Assembly: GCA_030041985.1 (NCBI GenBank)
Contig: JASIAM010000290.1
Span: 1 to 64,000 of the forward strand
DNA: 64,000 nucleotides
Origin: Bryobacteraceae bacterium
GTDB taxonomy: Bacteria > Acidobacteriota > Terriglobia > Bryobacterales > Bryobacteraceae
Reading direction: 5' to 3'
In this document: positions 27,102 through 34,750 of the stretch, piece by piece
How the letters are laid out: the number at the start of each line of letters is the position of its first letter
Numbering within the stretch: position 1 is the stretch's first letter
Program-made: the position numbers and the translations under genes
The notes under the pieces: model-generated
Told to the model about the DNA's origin: nothing
The model's input: the letters and a program-made list of their open reading frames with translations, nothing else
Database searches by the model: none

Positions 27102-28639
27102 ACGAGAGCCGTCAAGCCGATGTCTGCCTGATACTCGAGGGGACCTATCCTTATGTCGCCGGCGGCGTCTCCATCTGGACCCATCACCTCATTCAGGCGC
27201 AATCTCACCTGTCGTTCGAGTTGGTTTGCCTCGTCCCGGAGCGTGCGGAACTGGAGCCGCGCTACCAAGTGCCACCCAATGTTACCGGAATCACCAATGT
27301 GCGTGTTGGCTCGCTTCCGCCCGGAGCGCAACCGCGCGGTTTGAATGGCCTGTGCGAACGCCTGGAGGGACCGCTCCTGCGCCTCGAAGCAGGCGGCGGT
27401 TTGGCGGAAATCGAGTCCATCCTGAGCGAGCTTTTGCCGTATGGTTCCAGCCTCGGGCGCCGCGCGCTGCTGAACTCGCCCGAAGCCTGGCAACTGATTC
27501 TGCGCATGTATCAGGCGACCCATCCGGAAAGCCCATTCCTGGATTATTTCTGGAGCTGGCGGGCGATTCTGGGAGGCATCTTTTCGATATTGCTCGCTCC
27601 CCTGCCCTCCGCCCGCATGTATCACCCGGTGTCTACTGGCTATGCCGGGCTTTACGCCGCGCGGGCGCATCTCCAAACCGGGCGGCCCGTCCTACTCACC
27701 GAACACGGCATCTATACCAACGAGCGGCGCATCGAGATCGCCATGGCCGACTGGCTGTACCGGCCTGCGGAAAGCGGCTTGACGCTGCGGAAATCAGCAC
27801 GCGATTTACGGCTCATGTGGTTTCATGCGTTCGCTGGTTATTCGCGCGCCTGTTATGAGGCAGCCGCCCGCATCATCACGCTCCATTCCGGCAATCAGTA
27901 CTTTCAGCTCGCCGACGGAGCGCCAAAAGAGAAGCTCGCCATCATTCCCAATGGAGTCGATTACCACCGCTTCTCGGCGTTAGCGGACCGGCGTGCGAAT
28001 CATCCGCCGGCCATCGCCCTGATCGGCAGGGTAGTTCCGATTAAGGACGTAAAGACCTTTATCCGGGCGGCTGCCATCGTGCGCGAGCTCGTGCCTGAGA
28101 TCCGGATATGGGTGCTCGGGCCGGCCGACGAGGATCCGCAATATTTTGCGGAGTGCCAGGCTTTGGTCGCTTACCTGGGCCTGGAGGACTGCGTCGAATT
28201 TACCGGTCCGGTGTCCGTGCCTGACTACCTGCCGCGGTTGGATGTGCTGGTATTGACCAGTATCAGCGAAGCGCAGCCGCTGGTGATGCTGGAAGCGGGT
28301 GCGGCGGGGGTTCCTAGCGTCGCCACAGATGTCGGCGCCTGTCGGGAAATGATCTATGGCGGCCGCGATGAAGAGTCACCTTTAGGACCTGCCGGCGCCG
28401 TGACACCGCTTGCCAATCCGACCGCCACCGCGCATGCGGTAGCCCGCCTGCTACTCGAACCGGACGAATGGCAGCGGGCCAGCCGGGCCGCCCGTGAGCG
28501 TGTCCGGCGCTATTACGACACGCCCTCGCTCGACCGTTCCTATCGCGAACTTTACGAGTACTGGTGCTCCGTGCCGGATCGCGCGGCGCCTGCGGGCCTT
28601 ATCGGAGCCGAGTCTATCTCCGGAAAGGATGCAGCCTGA
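27098..28639 (+). CDS. pelF: PelF, glycosyltransferase (GT4) polymerising Pel
   Basis: A 513-residue cytosolic glycosyltransferase of family GT4. The start VCLILEGTYPYVAGGVSIWTH is the PelF hallmark. The second Rossmann domain shows AIIPNGVDYHRF, IALIGRVVPIKDVKTF and the nucleotide-sugar-binding pair in SEAQPLVMLEAGAAGVPSVA (the E-x7-E motif). PelF uses UDP-sugars, UDP-GalNAc in the characterised systems. The operon has no epimerase gene for that precursor, though galT lies 1.5 kb downstream on the other strand. The start and stop overlap the neighbours (ATGA and TGATG). Confidence 0.92.
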   Translation: MNESRQADVCLILEGTYPYVAGGVSIWTHHLIQAQSHLSFELVCLVPERAELEPRYQVPPNVTGITNVRVGSLPPGAQPRGLNGLCERLEGPLLRLEAGGGLAEIESILSELLPYGSSLGRRALLNSPEAWQLILRMYQATHPESPFLDYFWSWRAILGGIFSILLAPLPSARMYHPVSTGYAGLYAARAHLQTGRPVLLTEHGIYTNERRIEIAMADWLYRPAESGLTLRKSARDLRLMWFHAFAGYSRACYEAAARIITLHSGNQYFQLADGAPKEKLAIIPNGVDYHRFSALADRRANHPPAIALIGRVVPIKDVKTFIRAAAIVRELVPEIRIWVLGPADEDPQYFAECQALVAYLGLEDCVEFTGPVSVPDYLPRLDVLVLTSISEAQPLVMLEAGAAGVPSVATDVGACREMIYGGRDEESPLGPAGAVTPLANPTATAHAVARLLLEPDEWQRASRAARERVRRYYDTPSLDRSYRELYEYWCSVPDRAAPAGLIGAESISGKDAA

Positions 28640-30021
28640 TGGCGGGAATCGGCTTTGAACTGCGCAAGCTTCTCGCGCGCGAAGATCTTATCGGTATTGC
28701 CGAAGGATATGGCTATGCAGCGATCGCAACCAGTGGCCCATGGCTATTCACCATCGTGGCGCTTAGCGCTATTTTGCTGCTAGGGGCTCCTACTGCGCTG
28801 CCTTCCGATCTCGCGGCTTTCCGCCTGATCATCGTCTACAATTTCTCCTTTTCGCTGGTGTTGACCGCCCCGGTGGCCATCGTGATGACCCGCTATCTGG
28901 CGGATTCCATCCATGCCAAAAACGTCGAACAGGCCCCGGCAGCGCTTCTGGGCGGATTGCTGATCACATATGCCGCCGCGGCCCCGGTCGCCGGCGCGCT
29001 TTATGCATGGTACGCCCACCTCGATCGCATGGCGCGTTTCGCCGCCTTCGTGGATTTTCTGCTGATCGCGGGTATCTGGACGGTTAGCGTGTTTCTAACG
29101 GCCCTCAAGGACTATCGGGCTCTGGTGCTGTCATTTGGTTTTGGCATGGCGGTGGGTATCGTCTGCGCCGCTTTCCTCGCCGGGTCGTGGGGAGCGCCGG
29201 GCATGCTACAGGGTTTCAATATCGGTCTGGTGGTTACCCTTTTCAGCCTGATTGCCCGCATTTTTGCGGAATATCCCACGCGGGCCAGCCAGCCGTTCGT
29301 CTTTCTGCCATATTTCCGCAAATACTGGGACTTGGCCTTGGCCGCGCTCGCCTACAGCGTTGCCATTTGGGTTGATAAATGGCTTATGTGGCTGGCGCCC
29401 GAACACCAGATTCTCCCCATTGGATTTGTCTCGTTCCCTGAGTACGAGAGCGCCATGTTTCTGGCATACCTTTCCGTAGTGCCCTCGCTTGCAGCCTTCA
29501 CTTTGACCATCGAAACCGGCTTCTTCGAAAAGTACACGCGGTTCTACGACGACATCCTGCGCCATGTGAGTTACGGCAAAATCGACGCGAACCACCGGGA
29601 CCTGATCCAATCGCTGATGCAAGGCGCACGTAATTTCGTGATCCTCGAGGGTTCAGTCTCATTTATCGGAATCCTGCTAGCGCCGCAGATCTTTGATTTT
29701 CTGGGAATCAGTTACCTCGAGCTCGGTATCTTCCGCCTGGGCCTGCTGGGGGCCTTTTTCCATAGCGGATTGCTGTTTCTGCTGATCGTGCTGAGTTATT
29801 TCGATCTCCGCCGCGTCACCTTAGCAATTTCCAGTCTGTTTCTGGTCGCGAATTGCCTGTTCACTCTGGCAACTCTAAAGTTAGGATTTGCGTACTACGG
29901 CTATGGATATGGCCTCTCCGCGCTGGTGGCATTCGCCGCCGCGTTCCTCGCGACGGCACATTTCCTCGATCGATTGCCCTACCAGGCTTTCGTCCGCAAC
30001 AATTCCTCGGTAGCGCAATAG
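28639..30021 (+). CDS. pelG: PelG, polytopic membrane subunit of the Pel synthase
   Basis: A 460-residue inner-membrane protein with about twelve hydrophobic segments. The start MAGIGFELRKLLAREDL is the family signature, followed by GYGYAAIATSGPWLF. PelG is distantly related to polysaccharide flippases and works with PelD, PelE and PelF to extrude the nascent polymer across the inner membrane. The ATG overlaps the pelF stop by one base. It is the last gene of the operon and ends 6 bases from a convergent permease gene, so no dedicated terminator fits between them. Confidence 0.92.
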   Translation: MAGIGFELRKLLAREDLIGIAEGYGYAAIATSGPWLFTIVALSAILLLGAPTALPSDLAAFRLIIVYNFSFSLVLTAPVAIVMTRYLADSIHAKNVEQAPAALLGGLLITYAAAAPVAGALYAWYAHLDRMARFAAFVDFLLIAGIWTVSVFLTALKDYRALVLSFGFGMAVGIVCAAFLAGSWGAPGMLQGFNIGLVVTLFSLIARIFAEYPTRASQPFVFLPYFRKYWDLALAALAYSVAIWVDKWLMWLAPEHQILPIGFVSFPEYESAMFLAYLSVVPSLAAFTLTIETGFFEKYTRFYDDILRHVSYGKIDANHRDLIQSLMQGARNFVILEGSVSFIGILLAPQIFDFLGISYLELGIFRLGLLGAFFHSGLLFLLIVLSYFDLRRVTLAISSLFLVANCLFTLATLKLGFAYYGYGYGLSALVAFAAAFLATAHFLDRLPYQAFVRNNSSVAQ

Positions 30022-30027
30022 AGCCGG

Positions 30028-31443
30028 CTACGTGCGCGGCTTTACGCCGAACCGGTACACCAGGCTCCCGGCGGCCACTGTGCCGAAGGCTGTCAGCGAC
30101 GCCACGGGATGCAGGAATACGCCGTAGCCCATCATGATGAGTCCCACCACAATATATGCCGCCGGAATTAGAGGCCATGCAAAATCCACCTGGCGGAGCC
30201 GCTGCCAGCCGGGACGCGTCCGCCTGAAGACAAACAGCGATCCTACCGACAGCACGGAAAACAGAGTAAGACTCATACCGATATAGACCAACAGTTCGAG
30301 AAATGGCGTGACCGTCAACACCATGGCGCACAAGCCCTGGCTTAGGATGGCGACAATCGGTGTATGCCAGCGCGGGTGCACCTCCGCGGCGGTGCTGAAA
30401 AACGCGCGGTTCTTCGCCATGGCGTAATACACCCGCGGCCCGATAGTTACCTCGGCGCTTACCGTGGCCACGATGGAAAGGGCCATCAGAGCGGAAAACA
30501 GCCCTGCGATGCCGGGACCGAACAGGTTGGATGCGGCGAGCGAGCCCACCGCGATCACCGGCCGGCGCTCCCCATCCGGCAATGTCTGTAGCATGCCCGC
30601 CAGTGGGGTCGCGTAGATGAAAAGAAGATTCAATCCCAGGTACAAAGCCGCCACAATGGCTGTGCCTGTGGCCAATGCCGCGGGCAAAATGCGCTCGGGA
30701 CGCCGGATCTCTTCGGCCACGTAGGTGGCGGCATTCCAGCCGCTATATCCCACCATCACGTACAGCAGGCTGACCACGAATTGCGCGGGCAGGCTCACGG
30801 TAGAGGTCCGCGCGGCCGGCTCGGAAAAGTGCGCCCAACTGCCTGTTCCCGCGCTGAAACCCGCCACTACGAAAACTATAATTACCAGTAACTTGGTGGC
30901 CGTAAGTGCATTTTGCACTTTAGCTACCCGCGCGACTCCAAAGCAATTGAGGATAGTAAATATTAAGATCAATCCCGAAGCCAGCAACTGCCCGTCGCCC
31001 AGCCGTAACCCCCACGTCCCGGAGCCGATCACCACTGAAGCGTTCGCCTGCTTAAGACGGGGATCGAAATAGCCCAGGTAATCGGAAAAGGCCAGGGCCG
31101 CGGTGGCAATCGGCGCGGAAAATCCCGCGAAGAACGAAACCCACCCCGTCATAAAGCCCCACTCCGGACCATAGGCATGGGTCAGATATACATATTCGCC
31201 GCCGGAGCTGGGAAAATTGATTCCCAGTTCCGAATAGCTCAATGCGCCGGCCAGGGCGAACAACGCGCCCGCACCCCAACACAGTAGAACCAAGCCGGCG
31301 TTTCCCAGGTCCCCGGCCATGAAGCCTGTGGTGGCGAAGATGCCCGTGCCCACCATGTTGGAAATCACCAGGGCCGTAGCGCTGAAGTAGCCGAGTTGGC
31401 GGAGCAGTTCGGCCCGGGGCGTCTGGATACGCGTGCTAGGCAT
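30028..31443 (-). CDS. APC-superfamily amino acid permease
   Basis: A 471-residue transporter with about twelve hydrophobic segments. The first helix carries SNMVGTGIFATTG, the helix-1 break (GxG) typical of amino acid/polyamine/organocation permeases, and helix 6 has VMVGYSGWNAATYVAEEI. It resembles the LAT/YfnA-like group, which takes up neutral or cationic amino acids. The substrate cannot be assigned. The ATG is at 31443; the gene is convergent to pelG and follows galT on the same strand. Confidence 0.85.
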   Translation of the reverse strand: MPSTRIQTPRAELLRQLGYFSATALVISNMVGTGIFATTGFMAGDLGNAGLVLLCWGAGALFALAGALSYSELGINFPSSGGEYVYLTHAYGPEWGFMTGWVSFFAGFSAPIATAALAFSDYLGYFDPRLKQANASVVIGSGTWGLRLGDGQLLASGLILIFTILNCFGVARVAKVQNALTATKLLVIIVFVVAGFSAGTGSWAHFSEPAARTSTVSLPAQFVVSLLYVMVGYSGWNAATYVAEEIRRPERILPAALATGTAIVAALYLGLNLLFIYATPLAGMLQTLPDGERRPVIAVGSLAASNLFGPGIAGLFSALMALSIVATVSAEVTIGPRVYYAMAKNRAFFSTAAEVHPRWHTPIVAILSQGLCAMVLTVTPFLELLVYIGMSLTLFSVLSVGSLFVFRRTRPGWQRLRQVDFAWPLIPAAYIVVGLIMMGYGVFLHPVASLTAFGTVAAGSLVYRFGVKPRT

Positions 31444-31477
31444 CCGGGAAGGGCCTGATGGTCAAGTGAGCCTATCG

Positions 31478-32464
31478 CTATTGTATGTCACGCGGCTCGG
31501 TTTCCCGCAGTTCGCGCGCGGTCGTTTCCGGCACCGTGTCATTCAGGAAAGTTCCCGCCCCGCTCTCTACCCCCGCCAGGTATTTCAACTTGGTGGCGCT
31601 CCTTTGGACCGGATAGAAGTCAATATGGAAATGAAAGTACGGATGCTCCCCTTTGACCGGTGGGTGGCGCAAAATCATCATCAACGGCATGGGAAAGCCA
31701 AATAGATTGTCGTACTTCATACGCACAGTTTTGATGATGGCCGCGAGGCCCGCTGCTTCCGTTTCCGTCAGCTCCGGCAAGCCGGATAAGTGGCGCCGCG
31801 TACAGATCTGTACTTCTGCCGGAAAGCGCGCGGCATAGGGCACGTACGCCACAAAGCAGTCGTTGCGGGTCACAATGCGCGTGCCGTCGGCGAGTGCCTG
31901 CCGCAGCAGTTCGCAGTAGATGCACCGGCTGTCGCGGCGGAAATACGCAGATGCGGATTCCAGTTCGCGTTCCATGAGCGGGGGAACGAAAGGGAAAGCA
32001 TATATCTGACCGTGCGGATGCGGCATGGTTACGCCAATTGCTGCACCGGTGTTTTCGAAAATGTAAATGTAGCGAATATCAGGATTGGCGGCCAGTTCCC
32101 GATACCGCGCACTCCAGACGTGGATCACCTTCAGCCAGTGAGCCGTCGAAAGTTGCGCGGGCGTAATGTGATGGTTCGAGTGATACAGCACCACATCGGT
32201 TGTTCCGCGCGCCCCGGTCGAAGCGAACAGGCCTGCGCCGGCGCCGTCCGCGGCGGGGTCGCGTGACGAAAACTCAAAAGGTGGATTATCTAACCGGAAG
32301 GCCGCGAAATCGTTGGGATACAGATACACATCGTACTGGCCGGGCACGCGGCCGGACCCCGGGCAGAAGGGACACCAATCCCCCGGCATTTGCGGCCGGC
32401 CCTGACGCTCGTCCGCAATCACCACCCACTCCCGCAACAGCGGGTGCCAACGCAGTTCGTTCAC
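31478..32464 (-). CDS. galT: galactose-1-phosphate uridylyltransferase
   Basis: A 328-residue enzyme exchanging UMP between UDP-glucose and galactose 1-phosphate (Leloir pathway). The zinc pair CPFC is near residue 31 and the active-site motif HPHGQ spans 149-153, with H151 as the expected nucleophile. The C-terminal HFHIDFYP segment is also family-typical. The start is GTG at 32464. No galK or galE is adjacent. Supplying UDP-galactose-type precursors to nearby Pel synthesis is possible but unsupported. Confidence 0.88.
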   Translation of the reverse strand: MNELRWHPLLREWVVIADERQGRPQMPGDWCPFCPGSGRVPGQYDVYLYPNDFAAFRLDNPPFEFSSRDPAADGAGAGLFASTGARGTTDVVLYHSNHHITPAQLSTAHWLKVIHVWSARYRELAANPDIRYIYIFENTGAAIGVTMPHPHGQIYAFPFVPPLMERELESASAYFRRDSRCIYCELLRQALADGTRIVTRNDCFVAYVPYAARFPAEVQICTRRHLSGLPELTETEAAGLAAIIKTVRMKYDNLFGFPMPLMMILRHPPVKGEHPYFHFHIDFYPVQRSATKLKYLAGVESGAGTFLNDTVPETTARELRETEPRDIQ

Positions 32465-32618
32465 GTTTTCATTCTACGGAGTGAAGCATTTATTTCGGCG
32501 GCGACAAATACCGCTTGGCGCGCATCTAATCCCCCGTGGCGAGCGAACGGATTTGCACTGTGGACAACCACTTGCCCGACGGTAATTCGCCTTTTAATTC
32601 GGTAGACTTGGGAGACCC

Positions 32619-33785
32619 ATGCGCAACGCTCAAAAACACCACCTCGACCTGGAACTCAAGGCGGCGCGCCGCCAAACGGATGAGTTGTTCCAAATTGTGC
32701 GGCCCGATTCGCTTTACGAGCGGCCCATTCCGGAGCGGCACCGCATCATCTTCTACCTGGGGCACATGGAGGCGTTCGACTGGAATCTGATGGCGCGCCG
32801 TGCGCTCGATGAGGCCTCCTTTCACCCCACATTCGACCACCTGTTCGCGTTTGGCATCGATCCACCGGCAGGCCAATTGCCGCAGGACGCTGCCTCTGAA
32901 TGGCCGGGCGTGGAAGAAATCGAGCGTTATAACCGGCGCACGCGCGATGCGATCGACGAATCTCTCGCCAAGGTTCCCGAAGAGATGGTGCATGCAGCCA
33001 TCGAACATCGGCTCATGCATGCTGAGACGCTGGCCTACATTTTGCACCAGCTCCCCTATGACCGCAAATTGCCGCGGTCCACGGCCGATGACCCACCTCG
33101 CGCTTCGATTCCCCGCACCACATTCTTAGAAATTCCCGAGGGCATGGCCCGGCTCGGGAATAGTCCTGATAACGGTTTCGGCTGGGATAACGAGTATCAG
33201 CCGCTGGCCGAAAACGTCCCGGCGTTTTCCATCGGCCGGCACAAAGTGACGAACGCGGAATACCTGGAGTTTGTCCGCCAGGGCGGTTCGCCGCCGTTAT
33301 TTTGGATCGAGCGCGCAGGCGCTTGGTTCTACCGCGGCATGTTCGCAGAAATGCCTTTGCCGATGGATTGTCCGGTTTACGCCACCAAGTGCCAGGCTGA
33401 AGATTATGCCCGCTGGCGAGGCGCTTCTCTACCTAGCGAGGCGCAATTTCATCGGGCCGCGGACAGCGCTGTGCCTTCCCGCAACACCGATTTTCGCTAC
33501 TGGGACCCGATTCCTGTAACTGCCGACGACACAACGGAAGATATTCCGGCGCAGATGATCGGCAATGGCTGGGAATGGACCAGCAGTCTTTTCGCTCCCT
33601 TTCCGGGTTTCGAATCGCGCGCGTATTACCCCAACTATTCGGAGCCGTTCTTCGATGGATCCCACTACGTTCTCAAAGGCGGATCGCCCCGCACTGCGGC
33701 CCGCTTACTGCGGCCTTCGTTCCGCAACTGGTTCCGGCCGTCCTATCCATATATCTACGCCACGTTCCGGCTGGTTCATTCGTGA
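32619..33785 (+). CDS. egtB: ergothioneine sulfoxide synthase EgtB
   Basis: A 388-residue non-haem iron enzyme that joins hercynine with a thiol donor and oxygen. The N-terminal DinB-like domain has GHMEAFDWN and the iron-binding HxxxHxE as H130-x3-H134-x-E136. The C-terminal formylglycine-generating-enzyme-like domain has FSIGRHKVTNAEYLEF and ends GNGWEWTSSLF...FRPSYPYIYATFRLV. The donor may be gamma-glutamylcysteine or cysteine; egtA is not in the window. GGGAG precedes the ATG. The stop overlaps the egtD start (TGATG). Confidence 0.9.
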   Translation: MRNAQKHHLDLELKAARRQTDELFQIVRPDSLYERPIPERHRIIFYLGHMEAFDWNLMARRALDEASFHPTFDHLFAFGIDPPAGQLPQDAASEWPGVEEIERYNRRTRDAIDESLAKVPEEMVHAAIEHRLMHAETLAYILHQLPYDRKLPRSTADDPPRASIPRTTFLEIPEGMARLGNSPDNGFGWDNEYQPLAENVPAFSIGRHKVTNAEYLEFVRQGGSPPLFWIERAGAWFYRGMFAEMPLPMDCPVYATKCQAEDYARWRGASLPSEAQFHRAADSAVPSRNTDFRYWDPIPVTADDTTEDIPAQMIGNGWEWTSSLFAPFPGFESRAYYPNYSEPFFDGSHYVLKGGSPRTAARLLRPSFRNWFRPSYPYIYATFRLVHS

Positions 33786-34747
33786 TGTACGCGCAGGCTC
33801 CGGAGAATGAGTTCGCGCGCGATGTGCGAGAGGGCCTGGCGCGCGACGGCCAAAAGACGCTCTCTTGCCGCTATTTGTACGATCCCGTCGGCTCGGCCCT
33901 GTTTGATGCGATCACGTGCCTTGCCGAGTATGGCCTTACGCGCGCCGATGCGCGCCTCGTCGAGTGCCACGCAGCCGAAATCATTGCCCGCATTCCTGGC
34001 CATATCCTGCTGGCGGAACTCGGCAGCGGCAGCGGCGCCAAGACGCGGCCCATTATGCTGCGTCTGGGCGAGCGGCTGGGCCGGCGTCGCAAAGTCATTT
34101 ACTACCCGATCGACGTTTCGGGCGCCGCTCTGGAGCGCTGCGCACGCGAGCTCGCTTCGCTCGGCACAATCGTTCCCCTGGAAACGGACTATCTGGAGGG
34201 ATTGGAGCGTGTCGCCGAACAACGCTCGCCGGGCGAAACCCTGCTGGTGCTCTTTCTCGGCAGCACCATCGGAAATTTTGAGCCGGAAGAGGCAGCCGAT
34301 TTTCTGGCGGCCGTGCGCTCGCGTCTCTCACCGGGAGATGCGCTGCTACTGGGCACCGACCTGGTGAAGCCTGCCGCGCAAATGCTGCTCGCCTATGATG
34401 ACCCTGCGGGCGTTACCGCAGCCTTCAATTTGAACCTGCTCGGCCGCATTAACCGCGAACTGGATGGCGACTTCGACCTCCGCCAGTTTGAGCATGTAGC
34501 CCGTTACGATGGCGCGGCGCAGCGCATCGAAATGCACCTGCGCTCCCGCTCGGATCAGGTGGTAACGATTGGCAAGGCCGCGCTGGTTATAGAATTTGCT
34601 GCGGGCGAAACCATCTGGACAGAATCCAGCCACAAGTTCCGCCCTGAACAAATCGTCGCGCTGGCCTGCGCGGCCGGCTTCCGGCTGGAGAGGCAGTGGA
34701 TCGATTGCGAATGGCCTTTCGCGGAGAGCCTGCTGCGAGCCCAGTAG
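33785..34747 (+). CDS. egtD: L-histidine N-alpha-methyltransferase EgtD
   Basis: A 320-residue S-adenosylmethionine-dependent enzyme that trimethylates histidine to hercynine, the substrate of EgtB. Family blocks are YLYDPVGSALFDAITCLAEYGLTR, the SAM loop LAELGSGSGAKT, YYPIDVSGAALE and LFLGSTIGNFEPEEA. The ATG at 33785 is used; a GTG one codon earlier is possible. It is translationally coupled to egtB, and together they make ergothioneine sulfoxide. No egtC, egtE or egtA is visible. It converges on the ADOP permease gene 3 bases away. Confidence 0.9.
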   Translation: MYAQAPENEFARDVREGLARDGQKTLSCRYLYDPVGSALFDAITCLAEYGLTRADARLVECHAAEIIARIPGHILLAELGSGSGAKTRPIMLRLGERLGRRRKVIYYPIDVSGAALERCARELASLGTIVPLETDYLEGLERVAEQRSPGETLLVLFLGSTIGNFEPEEAADFLAAVRSRLSPGDALLLGTDLVKPAAQMLLAYDDPAGVTAAFNLNLLGRINRELDGDFDLRQFEHVARYDGAAQRIEMHLRSRSDQVVTIGKAALVIEFAAGETIWTESSHKFRPEQIVALACAAGFRLERQWIDCEWPFAESLLRAQ

Positions 34748-34750
34748 GCG

